Of a stretch of 32,430 nucleotides of DNA, positions 19,545 to 28,430 are shown piece by piece. The position numbers and the translations under genes were made by a program. The notes under the pieces were generated by a model. That model was not told the origin of the DNA. It made no database searches and worked only from the letters and a program-made list of their open reading frames with translations. This DNA comes from Bacteroidaceae bacterium (GTDB lineage Bacteria; Bacteroidota; Bacteroidia; Bacteroidales; Barnesiellaceae_A): positions 1 to 32,430 of the forward strand of contig JAFXJY010000052.1 of assembly GCA_017531985.1 (NCBI GenBank), read 5' to 3'. Each line of letters starts with the position of its first letter. The stretch's first letter is position 1.

Positions 19545-21968
19545 ATGGACACTAATCGGTTAAATTCTCCTCAACAAGGTTCGCAACAAGAAGAGTCGAG
19601 TTTCGATGTGACCTTGTTCTTTTTAGAATGCCTTTCACACTGGAAGTGGTTTATATTGAGTCTTTTTGTTGTATTCGGCTTGGCTGTTTTTTATACACTG
19701 CGACAAGTTCCTACTTACAATGTGCAGGCACTTGTGTTGATGATAGATAAGTGGTCAAAGAGCGAAAGCGATGTATTGACCCAAAGTCTGGGTATAACCT
19801 CGGGTGTGGAAAGTATCTTTACCGAGATGGAGATCATGCGATCGCGTACCATTATAAAGAAAGTAGTTGAGGATCTCGACTTGTATGTATCGTACAAGAG
19901 CAAAGGAGGCATGCGTAACACGCCATTATACAATAACACACCATTGGTGGTGCGTCCTGACTCAACCACCGACGTCAATCAGTTGGAGACAACCATCCAT
20001 CTGACGGTGGGTAGACCCAATGCCGACAATCTCCGCAATATAAAGGTAAACTACACATTTGAGGATGAAAAGAAAGAGCTTGCTTTCGATGAAGTGTCGT
20101 TGCCCATCAAGTTGCACTTGCCTGCCGTAGGTACATACATTGTAGAACAAGTACCCGGATATGATGGCAATACCGACGAAATACTTGTGGAGGTAAACAA
20201 CCCAATGAATGTTGCAAAGACAATATCCAAGGGGTTGAAAATATCGCAATATGACAAGAACTCGTTGTTGCTCGCCGTATCATACAATACACCTATACCC
20301 AAGATGGGTATCGATATTATGAATCGCATGGTGTTCTACTATAATGAGGATGGTGTGGCCGAGAAAAATCGAGCCGCCAATAATACCGAACTTTTTATCA
20401 ACAATCGTCTCGTAGCCATACAGAAAGAACTCAATACCGTAGAGCAAGAGGTGGAACAATATCGTACTCAGCGTGGACTTACTGACCTTTCGTCCGAAGC
20501 TCAGATGTATCTGCATCAGACCGGCGAGTCGGACAAAGAACGTAGTGAGTTAGACGTTCAGTTGAGTCTCGTAGAGTATGTCGAAAGCTATCTGAGCAAT
20601 CCGGCCAACACTTATTCGCCCATTCCTTCATTGGGTATAGCCGATGCAGGGTTGAGCAATACAATTAACGAATATAACAAAACTGTTGCCGAGCGTGAAA
20701 AACTTCTCAACACTTCGAGCGAAAGTAATCCCATTGTGCAAGAGTATTCACAAAATATTCTTGCAGTAAAGGCTAACGTGTTGCAGGGTGTAGCCTCTAC
20801 TCGTAAGAGCATAGAGTTGCGTAAGAAAGACATCAGTCGGCAGGAAGAAGAGATAGAACGCAAGATACGTAATGTTCCGCAATATGAGCGTGAGCTTACC
20901 GACATCATGCGTCAGCAACGCATTAAGGAAAATCTCTTCGTTTTCCTTCTCGAAAAGCGTGAAGAAAATGCACTGACACAGACACTTGCTGTGGGAGACG
21001 CTCGTATGATAGATGAGCCTACCAATGCAGGTATCATAGCTCCGCAGAAGAGCAAAATATTCTTCCTTGCCTTTGTCATCGCTCTGCTCATTCCCGGTGT
21101 CATCATATTCTTGAAACGCATGATGTTCCCCTCGTTCCAAGATAAGGTGGAACTTGAACGTATGACATCAATACCGGTTCTTGCCGAGTTGCCTCACAAT
21201 GGCGAAGAGGACTTCTTTGTAGTAAAAGAGAAAAGCAACGGTGCTCCATCGGAGTTGTTCCGCCTCTTGCGAAACAATATACAATTTCTCTTTACGGCTT
21301 CCGATAAGAAAGTGGTGATGGTAACTTCTTCGGTGTCGCAAGAAGGTAAAACATTTGTTTCGTCCAACTTGGCTATATCTTTTGCCCTTACCGGTAAGAA
21401 AGTCTTGCTGATAGGTCTTGATATTCGCCGTCCTAAGGCTGCACACTACTTCGGATTGTCCAATCGGGTAGGTATTGTCAACTATCTGTCGGGGCAAGAA
21501 CGTAACATCGATAATTTGATACATCCATCGAAATATAACAATCTTGACATAATGCCCGGTGGTCCTATACCACCCAACCCCAATGAGTTGTTGCTCAATA
21601 CATCGCTTGACGAACTCTTTGCGGAACTGCGAAAACGATATGACTACATCATTGTCGATTCAGCTCCCGTAGGTCTTGTCTCCGACTCGTTCCTGATAGA
21701 CCGTGTTGTCGATATTAATCTCTTTGTAACACGAGCCGGATACACTTCATGCAACCATGTGAAGGTTCTCAATGGTATGGTAAATTCCGGTAAACTTAAA
21801 GCAACCTATCTCTGTATTAACGATGTAAATATGACTACTCATACTTATTCCTATCGTCGATATGGTTATAGTTATGGAACCAGTACCTATGGAAGTTATG
21901 GATATGGTGATGATGCCAACAAAGTAGATTCCAAAGGCTTATTCTCCTTCCTACGAAGAAAAAGTTAG
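19545..21968 (+). CDS. Wzc-like tyrosine autokinase / chain-length regulator of polysaccharide export
   Basis: 807 aa. Inner-membrane co-polymerase fused to a cytoplasmic BY-kinase. The N-terminal Wzz domain has a first membrane segment near 32-52. A long coiled periplasmic region includes a GNVR-type segment before the second membrane segment (about 505-525). The kinase has Walker A VSQEGKTF (K602, T603) and Walker A' GLDIRRP (D626); IIVDSAPVG is Walker B. The C-terminal tail is a tyrosine cluster with eight Tyr in about 26 residues (HTYSYRRYGYSYGTSTYG...), the usual autophosphorylation site. It works with the Wza-like pore. No phosphatase (Wzb-like), polymerase, flippase or glycosyltransferase gene follows. 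Confidence 0.94.
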   Translation: MDTNRLNSPQQGSQQEESSFDVTLFFLECLSHWKWFILSLFVVFGLAVFYTLRQVPTYNVQALVLMIDKWSKSESDVLTQSLGITSGVESIFTEMEIMRSRTIIKKVVEDLDLYVSYKSKGGMRNTPLYNNTPLVVRPDSTTDVNQLETTIHLTVGRPNADNLRNIKVNYTFEDEKKELAFDEVSLPIKLHLPAVGTYIVEQVPGYDGNTDEILVEVNNPMNVAKTISKGLKISQYDKNSLLLAVSYNTPIPKMGIDIMNRMVFYYNEDGVAEKNRAANNTELFINNRLVAIQKELNTVEQEVEQYRTQRGLTDLSSEAQMYLHQTGESDKERSELDVQLSLVEYVESYLSNPANTYSPIPSLGIADAGLSNTINEYNKTVAEREKLLNTSSESNPIVQEYSQNILAVKANVLQGVASTRKSIELRKKDISRQEEEIERKIRNVPQYERELTDIMRQQRIKENLFVFLLEKREENALTQTLAVGDARMIDEPTNAGIIAPQKSKIFFLAFVIALLIPGVIIFLKRMMFPSFQDKVELERMTSIPVLAELPHNGEEDFFVVKEKSNGAPSELFRLLRNNIQFLFTASDKKVVMVTSSVSQEGKTFVSSNLAISFALTGKKVLLIGLDIRRPKAAHYFGLSNRVGIVNYLSGQERNIDNLIHPSKYNNLDIMPGGPIPPNPNELLLNTSLDELFAELRKRYDYIIVDSAPVGLVSDSFLIDRVVDINLFVTRAGYTSCNHVKVLNGMVNSGKLKATYLCINDVNMTTHTYSYRRYGYSYGTSTYGSYGYGDDANKVDSKGLFSFLRRKS

Positions 21969-21990
21969 TACTTCCAGTCAGTACTAACTT
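21962..21990. terminator. Bidirectional terminator shared by wzc and the alpha/beta hydrolase gene
   Basis: A perfect 10-bp stem (21962-21971 with 21981-21990) and 9-nt loop. The stem includes the wzc stop codon. In the reverse direction it is followed by TTTTTCTTCG, a good U tract for ending the hydrolase transcript; in the forward direction only by CTATCGTG. Confidence 0.65.
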
Positions 21991-22118
21991 CTATCGTGTT
22001 TATAGCCGCCTCGACCAATCCGAGTGGGCTGAAAATCTATTGCATTGTCGAAGAGTTAGAATGCACCTCCCCAATGATGTAGGGTTGAGTATAACGGCAG
22101 AGCAGTGCAAGACACTGA

Positions 22119-23498
22119 TTACTTATCTAAGTGCTTTATCCAGTTTACAATGTCATGAAGAAGTTCCTCCGAGATGGTCTCCTCAATCGTTCCATAACTG
22201 AGAGCCGTTGTAGGGGAACAATGCTGGAACATGTGATTCAATGAGTCATACTCCTTGATAATACTTTTTTTATTGGGGGGAAGGTTTTCTCTGATAATGG
22301 GCAGATTGTCTTGGCTGAGTACCTGTAAGTCCAAGTTTCCGTTTGCAGCCATGACCGGACATGTGATTTGTCGGATGGCTATTGCCGGGTCGTAAGCCAA
22401 GAACCAAGTAAACCATTCGCCACCGGCAGTGGTACATAAGGCAAGGTTGTTCATCAGGTTGTCAGGAAGTGTGAGATTGTTTGTTTTACACAACTCTTCA
22501 ACATACTGCATTGGCTCGGTATTCACTTTACCTTCGACCCTCTCTTTGTAGAGTATTCGCAATGCAGTGGCGTAGTTGTCTATCCATTCTTGCGAAATGC
22601 CTTGTAACTGCAATGCTGCTTCATTCTGCCCTACAATGACATCGATACCGTTGGCTGCACATCCTGCAAGTGAGATGAGAAAGTCGACACTCTTCTCGGC
22701 ACCCATCATAAAGGCTATCGTGCCACCTTCGCTATGTCCCAATATACCTATTCTGCCAAACTTGTTGAGGCTGCGTAGGTAAGCTACACCTGCTGAGGCA
22801 TCGGCAAGATTGTTTTCTGTTGTGATACCCGATATTGAGCCGGTCGATTGTCCTACGCCACGGTCATCGTATCTCAAAGATGCGATTCCATTACGAGCCA
22901 AAAAATCGGCGATAACGAAGAATGGCTTATGACCCAATATCTCCTCATCTCTGTTTTGCGAACCACTGCCCGTAACCATCAGAACTACGGGGATGGATTC
23001 ATGATTATGACTTTCATATCCAATAGGATAAGTCAATGTGCCTGCCAGTGTGGCACCTTCGGCATCATTGGTGAAAACTATCTCCTCTGTTGTATAAGCA
23101 AATGGTGGCTTGGGCATCTGTGGACGAGCCAACTCAGATTTTCCGGGTGCGAGGTTGAGAGGTAGCGACATACCGTTTTGGGTGAAAATACCGACGATGC
23201 TTTCAGCTGAAACCTTGCGACCTTTATAAACAGCTCTTATTAAGGGTATCGATAAATATAAGCTATCGGGGGTATTTCTTTTTACTTCAACAGGAATATT
23301 CTTGGCACCCTGAGCAGGTACGTTCAAGGCACATGCCTCTTGTCCGTCAGGTAGAGTCTTCATTACAAATTCTACTTTGAGTTTGCTTCCCCCGAGCGAA
23401 ATCTCACCCGACCAGCTCGTGCTTGGTGTAACCTCTTGTGCATAACTTGTCATGGCCAATGCGATTATAATACTGATAAATAAAGTGAAGTGTTTCAT
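22119..23498 (-). CDS. Secreted alpha/beta hydrolase (serine hydrolase)
   Basis: 459 aa from ATG 23498 (MKHFTLFISI). The frame extends upstream to 23582, but the promoter at 23523-23554 lies inside that extension, so the inner start is correct. Signal peptide 1-20. Residues 21-135 are a beta-rich N-terminal domain seen in this group. The alpha/beta hydrolase core has an oxyanion-type MVTGSGSQNRDE segment, RYDDRGVGQSTG, the nucleophile elbow GHSEGG (S256), a likely acid in NLDLQV (D390) and a His in LNHMF (H422). Such proteins are often annotated as dienelactone hydrolase or S9-like peptidase. The substrate is unknown. Confidence 0.88.
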   Translation of the reverse strand: MKHFTLFISIIIALAMTSYAQEVTPSTSWSGEISLGGSKLKVEFVMKTLPDGQEACALNVPAQGAKNIPVEVKRNTPDSLYLSIPLIRAVYKGRKVSAESIVGIFTQNGMSLPLNLAPGKSELARPQMPKPPFAYTTEEIVFTNDAEGATLAGTLTYPIGYESHNHESIPVVLMVTGSGSQNRDEEILGHKPFFVIADFLARNGIASLRYDDRGVGQSTGSISGITTENNLADASAGVAYLRSLNKFGRIGILGHSEGGTIAFMMGAEKSVDFLISLAGCAANGIDVIVGQNEAALQLQGISQEWIDNYATALRILYKERVEGKVNTEPMQYVEELCKTNNLTLPDNLMNNLALCTTAGGEWFTWFLAYDPAIAIRQITCPVMAANGNLDLQVLSQDNLPIIRENLPPNKKSIIKEYDSLNHMFQHCSPTTALSYGTIEETISEELLHDIVNWIKHLDK

Positions 23499-23522
23499 GG
23501 TGAACTTAATTTGATGTTTATT

Positions 23523-23554
23523 CAAAGGTAAATAAAAAAACTTGTTGGTACAAA
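23523..23554 (-). promoter_or_regulatory. Promoter of the alpha/beta hydrolase gene (TTTG-N20-TACCTTTG)
   Basis: Read on the reverse strand: TTTG (23554-23551), 20 bases, TACCTTTG (23530-23523). The ATG at 23498 lies about 20 bases past the expected start site. Confidence 0.7.
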
Positions 23555-23675
23555 ATTTAAATGGAATTTCTATAAATTCCATACATCGGTAATTTTATTC
23601 ATTATCGGTGATATGTCGATGCACTTGCTGTTCTCGTCTGATACTATTTGTTGTTATGTGTGACGAGTCCGATAT

Positions 23676-24122
23676 TTATCGTTTCTTGCGGAAGAAGTCT
23701 TGTAGGAGTGTCTGGCATTCATCGGCAAGAATGCCGCTGGTGGTTTGTGTCTTGGGATGTAGTGCGTGGGGTGCTACTATGGTGTATCCTCGTCGAGGGT
23801 CGGAAGCTCCGTAGACAAGGCGTGATACTTGTGCCCATCCTATGGCTCCTGCACACATGGTGCAAGGTTCAAGGGTTACATATAAGGTGCAGTCGGTGAG
23901 GTATTTGCCTCCTAAGTTGTTGGCTGCCGAAGTGATAGCTTGCATCTCGGCGTGGGCTGTTACGTCGCATAGGGTCTCGGTCAGATTGTGTGCCCGTGCT
24001 ATAATACGATTGCCACACACTACTACTGCTCCTACGGGTATTTCATCGGCTTGCAGAGCCTGTTGGGCTTCTTGCAGAGCCATTCGCATATATTTTTCGT
24101 CGGTTTCTACTGTTGTTTGCAT
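23676..24122 (-). CDS. tadA: tRNA-specific adenosine deaminase-like protein (TadA family)
   Basis: 148 aa, normal length. Zinc-dependent cytidine/deoxycytidylate deaminase fold. The HAE motif (H57-A58-E59) and PCTMC (C87, C90) supply the ligands and proton shuttle. The N-terminal start, DEKYMRMALQEAQQA, is typical of TadA. TadA deaminates A34 to inosine in tRNA-Arg(ACG). Some Bacteroidota relatives are annotated as guanine or nucleoside deaminases, so the substrate is likely but not certain. A -7 box (TACCTTTG, 24134-24127) ends four bases before the ATG, so the mRNA may be leaderless. Confidence 0.88.
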   Translation of the reverse strand: MQTTVETDEKYMRMALQEAQQALQADEIPVGAVVVCGNRIIARAHNLTETLCDVTAHAEMQAITSAANNLGGKYLTDCTLYVTLEPCTMCAGAIGWAQVSRLVYGASDPRRGYTIVAPHALHPKTQTTSGILADECQTLLQDFFRKKR

Positions 24123-24126
24123 ATTG

Positions 24127-24134
24127 CAAAGGTA
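24127..24134 (-). promoter_or_regulatory. -7 box directly before the tadA start codon
   Basis: TACCTTTG on the reverse strand, four bases before the ATG at 24122. No -33 TTTG is seen at the expected distance. If used, the transcript would start at or within a few bases of the start codon. Confidence 0.4.
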
Positions 24135-24186
24135 TAACTTTTGTTTTTATAATTGTGGTTTATCTACCGCTTTTTGAAGGTTGGAG

Positions 24187-24228
24187 GTAAAAAAAGAGTG
24201 TGCCAACACAGATATTGTTGACACACTC
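24187..24228 (-). terminator. Rho-independent terminator of the M23 peptidase gene
   Basis: A 13-bp stem with one mismatch (24196-24208 with 24216-24228), followed on the reverse strand by seven T (24195-24189). An outer pairing of GGTTGGAG with CTCCAACC flanks it. It lies about 200 bases past the stop codon at 24431, leaving a long 3' untranslated stretch (24229-24430) in which I see no gene. Confidence 0.8.
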
Positions 24229-24430
24229 CAACCACAAAATTAATAGATGTATGTTCTATAAATGCGTATATATGTCGGTTGTCTCTATTTCGGTTGCATT
24301 GAGGTTTGTTTGGGTATCTTTCTTATTCCCATTTTGTTACAGTGCATACATTGTGCATTCCGAAGGAATGTGACTAAAATGACTATCCTAATCAACTCGA
24401 CCTAATTGGTAGAGACCTGCGATATAAAAT

Positions 24431-25387
24431 CTATCGAATGCGTAGGCGTTGTCCCGGTCGTAGTATCGAAGTTCTCTTGATACCATTAAGACGACACAAG
24501 TTGTTGACGGTAGTTCCATTGCGTTGTGCTATGCGAGAGAGAGTATCACCCTTACGCACGCGGTAGGTAGCTACGCCACCGCTGCTACTGCTGCTGCCAC
24601 TTTTACCTTTGTTATAGCCATACTTCGTTCCTTCTACATGTATTGCAGAGGGACCTTGTGAGGCTAACAACTTGGGACTGAATGCAAGAAATTCTTGACG
24701 GATGGTTTTGTTGTTAAAGTCGAAGATGGCATTGGGGTTAATATCCATACCGAGATAACGAGTTTCAAAGTGGAGGTGAGGACCGGTGGAGCGTCCGGTA
24801 TTACCTCCCAAGGCAATTGCTTCACCCACTTTTACTTCTTGGTCGGGCTTTACAAGGAACTTAGATAAGTGTCCGTAGATGGTTTCAAGACCGTTATCGT
24901 GACGCAATATTACATAGTATCCATAGCCTCGACGCTCGTACTTGGTGAGGCGTACTTTCCCGCTGAATGCTGCACGAATGGTGTCTCCTCGTTGTACCTT
25001 GATGTCGATACCGCGGTGCATGCGTCTCTTTCGCCATCCATAGTTCGAGGTAATGTGTCCGTTGTGAGGTATACAATACTCCGATAGGTCTATAACAAGC
25101 GAATCGGGCAGGTCCATCTTCGAGGCATTGTAAGGATTGACCCTCTCAGAGTTCCAGGAGTCTTGGTATAAATCGAGAGCCAATGTACTGCGACTATCAA
25201 TTTGCAATTCTTTCAAGGCAATTGTGTCGAGGAGGTTTATCTCTTCATACACCGATGTCTGTTCTTTCAGTATCTGTTGATGATGGTTGAGGTGTGTGTC
25301 GGTAACGTTGTGTGCATAGGCTATCAAGCTCATGCAGATTGATGTGGTAACAATAAATAATTTACGGCAGTTTGTAATCATGCTCAT
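24431..25387 (-). CDS. Secreted M23 peptidase with C-terminal LysM domain (cell-wall endopeptidase)
   Basis: 318 aa from ATG 25387 (MSMITNCRKLF); a second ATG two codons later is equally possible. The frame reaches 25453, but that part lacks sense as protein and adds nothing before the signal peptide (1-25). The M23/LytM domain shows the zinc-site motifs HRGIDI (HxxxD) and PHLHFE (HxH). It cleaves peptide bridges in peptidoglycan. A Ser/Gly-rich linker leads to one LysM domain (YRVRKGDTLSRIAQRNG ... ILRPGQRLRIR, the last 45 residues), which binds peptidoglycan. The N-terminal region (30-110) contains no known motif. It is monocistronic, with its own promoter and terminator. Confidence 0.92.
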   Translation of the reverse strand: MSMITNCRKLFIVTTSICMSLIAYAHNVTDTHLNHHQQILKEQTSVYEEINLLDTIALKELQIDSRSTLALDLYQDSWNSERVNPYNASKMDLPDSLVIDLSEYCIPHNGHITSNYGWRKRRMHRGIDIKVQRGDTIRAAFSGKVRLTKYERRGYGYYVILRHDNGLETIYGHLSKFLVKPDQEVKVGEAIALGGNTGRSTGPHLHFETRYLGMDINPNAIFDFNNKTIRQEFLAFSPKLLASQGPSAIHVEGTKYGYNKGKSGSSSSSGGVATYRVRKGDTLSRIAQRNGTTVNNLCRLNGIKRTSILRPGQRLRIR

Positions 25388-25478
25388 AATGTTCTTTAAG
25401 TTTAATAATGTGGCTGTAAGGGGTGGTATTATTGACCTTCTTACGTAGTACATATTGTTTCAAAAATTTTCCCCGATG

Positions 25479-25508
25479 CAAAGGTATATATTTTCGCGAA
25501 ATAACAAA
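25479..25508 (-). promoter_or_regulatory. Promoter of the M23 peptidase gene (TTTG-N18-TACCTTTG)
   Basis: Reverse strand: TTTG (25508-25505), 18 bases, TACCTTTG (25486-25479). It gives a leader of about 85 nt before ATG 25387. Confidence 0.6.
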
Positions 25509-25644
25509 ATCCCGATTAACTATATTTTTGCTCTAATGTGTTGAAAATATATTATTTAGTCTTTTTTAAGCATGTAACCCTCTTTTTTGACTGCAAATAC
25601 CATGCTCTCTCTGATGAGATTGATGGAAAATTATGTGATGGACA

Positions 25645-27741
25645 TTAACTGATCTGTCCCCAATTGATTTTCTTGGAATAGTTGCGGTGTAGTTCTTTGC
25701 GGAGAATAGCGTTGCGGTGGTGTTCCAGCATCACGTCGTCGGCCAGTATATCCATGGCGATGTCGCGAGCCAATTGCAGTATTTGACCATCTTGGGCGAG
25801 ATTGGCTATGTGTAGTTCGAAGGCTATACCGCTCTGTTGTGTACCTTCCATGTCGCCGGGTCCTCTCATTCGCATGTCGGCCTCGGCTATGACAAATCCA
25901 TCGTTCGTTTCGGTCATGATTTCGAGCCGTTTACGGGTTTCTTGTGTGAGGTCATATCGTGACATGAGTATGCAGTACGATTGTTCTCCTCCACGACCCA
26001 CACGACCGCGTAATTGATGCAATTGTGCCAACCCGAATCGCTCGGCATTCTCTATGACCATCACTGTGGCATTGGGAACGTTTACGCCTACTTCTATTAC
26101 CGTTGTTGCTACCATTATCTGAGCTTCGTTGCGGGCAAAGCGTTGCATTTGTTCCTCTTTTTCGACCGGTTTCATCTTGCCATGTACCATGCTTACGGTA
26201 TATTCGGGGAAAGTGCGTTGAACGGTTTCGTATCCTTCGAGCAAGCTTTTCATGTCGCTCTTTTCGCTCTCTTCGATGAGTGGATACACGATGTAGACTT
26301 GTCGTCCTTTTTGTAATTGTCGTCGTAACGAAGCGTTGAGTTGTTCTCTTCTATTGTCGTATTGTAGAAGTGTCTGTATGGGTTTGCGACCCGGTGGTAA
26401 TTGTTTGATGAGTGAGACATCCAAATCGCCGTAGACAGTCATGGCGAGGGTGCGTGGTATGGGGGTAGCTGTCATGACCAATACATGTGGCGGAATGGTG
26501 TTTTTGCCCCACAACTTGGCTCGTTGAGCTACGCCGAATCGATGTTGTTCGTCGATGATGACCATGCCTAAATTGTTGAATATCACGCCCTCTTCGAGTA
26601 GTGCGTGTGTACCTATAAGGATGCGAACATCGCCCGAGGCAAGTCCTGCAAGAATGGGTTCTCGTTCACGTTTGCGTCGTGAACCTGTGAGGAGTTCTAC
26701 TCGCAATCCTAATGGCATGAGCAGTTCCGATATGCTCTCGTAATGTTGTGCGGCAAGTATCTCGGTAGGAGCCATGATGCATGCCTGATAGCCGTTGTCG
26801 ATGGCCATAAGGGCGGTCATGAGGGCTATGATGGTCTTTCCGCTTCCTACATCGCCTTGTAGTAGTCGGTTCATCTGTCTGCCACTCCCTACGTCGGCTC
26901 GTATTTCCCGCAGTACGTTCTTCTGGTCATCGGTAAGCGTGAAGGGTAGGCACTCGTGGTAAAAGCGGTTGAAGTATTCGCCGATGCGACTGAAACGGTG
27001 TCCGCCTATGTTGTGATTACGAAGTCGGGCATATCGTAGTATGTGCAGTTGCAGATAGAAAAGTTCTTCAAATTTCAGTCTCATCTGAGCTCTACGCATA
27101 TCTTCGATATTGCGTGGAAAATGTATGTAGCATAGTGCATCGTTTATTCCCATCAGATGGGCTTTTTCTATTACCTCGGGTGATAGAGTCTCTTCGAGAG
27201 GACCATGAATGCTGTTCCATAGGGTGTGTATCATCTTGTGCAGTGTCTTGGAGTTGACAAAGGCACTTTTCATTCTCTCGGTGGTGTTGTAATAGGCTTG
27301 CAGTCCTATGTTGCGATCTATGATGTCATCGGCAAGGTCTAACTCGGGATGGGCTATATTGTATCGACCGTTGAAGAGTGTAGGCTTACCAAATAGGGTG
27401 TAATTGATACCTGTTTTGTAGCGTTCCATTACATATTTTATCCCCTTGAACCACACAAGGTCTATAACTCCGGTACCATCGGAAAATGTGGCTATCAGTC
27501 GTCGTCTTGCACCCTCGCCTTGGGTTGTGAATGATGTGATGCGACCGTTCAGCTGTATGTAGGGCATAGTACCGGTTATTTCGCTGATGCGGTAGGTCTT
27601 GCTACGGTCGATGTATTTGTAAGGAAAATAGTATAACAAGTCACGATAGGAGCGAATGTTTAGTTCGCGAGCAAGGAGTTCGGCTCTTTTAGGTCCTATT
27701 CCGGGAAGATATTTTATGTCTAAATCGCTAAGTTCGGCCAT
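25645..27741 (-). CDS. recG: ATP-dependent DNA helicase RecG
   Basis: 698 aa, normal length. Remodels stalled replication forks and branched DNA. The N-terminal wedge/OB domain (about 1-160; DLDIKYLPGIGPKRAELLA at the start) is followed by the helicase core. The core has GDVGSGKT (Walker A, 296-303), DEQH (397-400), TATPIPRTLAM, and the motif V/VI segment with QLRGRVGRG. The C-terminal RecG wedge motif follows (MRGPGDMEGTQQSG). It is the last gene of the GT4-GT2-ispD-recG operon, two bases from ispD. Confidence 0.97.
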   Translation of the reverse strand: MAELSDLDIKYLPGIGPKRAELLARELNIRSYRDLLYYFPYKYIDRSKTYRISEITGTMPYIQLNGRITSFTTQGEGARRRLIATFSDGTGVIDLVWFKGIKYVMERYKTGINYTLFGKPTLFNGRYNIAHPELDLADDIIDRNIGLQAYYNTTERMKSAFVNSKTLHKMIHTLWNSIHGPLEETLSPEVIEKAHLMGINDALCYIHFPRNIEDMRRAQMRLKFEELFYLQLHILRYARLRNHNIGGHRFSRIGEYFNRFYHECLPFTLTDDQKNVLREIRADVGSGRQMNRLLQGDVGSGKTIIALMTALMAIDNGYQACIMAPTEILAAQHYESISELLMPLGLRVELLTGSRRKREREPILAGLASGDVRILIGTHALLEEGVIFNNLGMVIIDEQHRFGVAQRAKLWGKNTIPPHVLVMTATPIPRTLAMTVYGDLDVSLIKQLPPGRKPIQTLLQYDNRREQLNASLRRQLQKGRQVYIVYPLIEESEKSDMKSLLEGYETVQRTFPEYTVSMVHGKMKPVEKEEQMQRFARNEAQIMVATTVIEVGVNVPNATVMVIENAERFGLAQLHQLRGRVGRGGEQSYCILMSRYDLTQETRKRLEIMTETNDGFVIAEADMRMRGPGDMEGTQQSGIAFELHIANLAQDGQILQLARDIAMDILADDVMLEHHRNAILRKELHRNYSKKINWGQIS

Positions 27742-27743
27742 GA

Positions 27744-28418
27744 TTAACAGTGTGATAGCAAGTACTCTGCAAGGATGATATCTTGCGGAATGGTTATTTT
27801 GATGTTTTCGCTATTGCCATCTATCAGGTTGATGTGATGTCCTGCTGCTTCGTATACCGATGCATCGTCGGTAAATTCATTGCGATAGGGGGTGTCGTAG
27901 GCAGCTTTCAGCAGTGTTGAGTTGAATGCCTGAGGAGTCTGTACGGCTCGATATGCACTACGCTCGACTGCATGCGATGTCTCTCCATCTATGTGGCGAA
28001 GACTATCAACTACCGGCACTACGGGTATGGCTGAGCCTTTTTCGATGGCTGTTGCAAATGCTTGTCGTATGACACCGATGCTTACAAGGGGGCGTACTCC
28101 GTCGTGTATGGCTACAATGGCATTGTTGGGAACATATTGCAGAGCATTGCTCACGGTCTCAAATCGTGTTGCTCCTCCATCGACAATCCTATGTTGGCGT
28201 GTGTAATGATATTTTTCACACAATCGTTTCCATTCCTCTTGTTGGTTGTGTGGCAGTGCCAGTATCAGTTGGGCTTGTGGCTCGGCTGCTGCCATTCGTT
28301 CGAGGGTGTGCATGAGTACAATGCTACCTGCCAAGGGTAGGAATTGCTTAGGCGTGTCGCTTCCCATACGAGTGCCACGACCACCGGCTACTACTATGAT
28401 ATATCGTGCAAGTTCCAT
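27744..28418 (-). CDS. ispD: 2-C-methyl-D-erythritol 4-phosphate cytidylyltransferase
   Basis: 224 aa. Third step of the MEP isoprenoid pathway: MEP + CTP to CDP-ME. The nucleotide-binding motif AGGRGTRMGSDTPKQF (11-26) has the catalytic Lys/Arg residues. DGVRP, VQTPQAF and the late FTDDASVYEA also match IspD. A related TarI-type cytidylyltransferase (ribitol phosphate) would share these motifs. The link to recG, which I recall as common in Bacteroidota, and the VQTPQAF motif favour IspD. Two bases from recG; 12 bases after the GT2 gene. Confidence 0.92.
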   Translation of the reverse strand: MELARYIIVVAGGRGTRMGSDTPKQFLPLAGSIVLMHTLERMAAAEPQAQLILALPHNQQEEWKRLCEKYHYTRQHRIVDGGATRFETVSNALQYVPNNAIVAIHDGVRPLVSIGVIRQAFATAIEKGSAIPVVPVVDSLRHIDGETSHAVERSAYRAVQTPQAFNSTLLKAAYDTPYRNEFTDDASVYEAAGHHINLIDGNSENIKITIPQDIILAEYLLSHC

Positions 28419-28430
28419 ATTGTGAATTTG

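Noticed and set aside
21992..22202. Forward frame running from the wzc terminator into the antisense of the hydrolase gene (contains SRLDQSEWAENLLH)
   Set aside because: Looks slightly protein-like but has no start near its beginning, follows a terminator, and overlaps a real gene on the other strand.
24336..24380. Small CATTCC/GGAATG hairpin in the 3' region of the M23 gene
   Set aside because: Five base pairs only, no U run, upstream of a much better terminator; likely chance.
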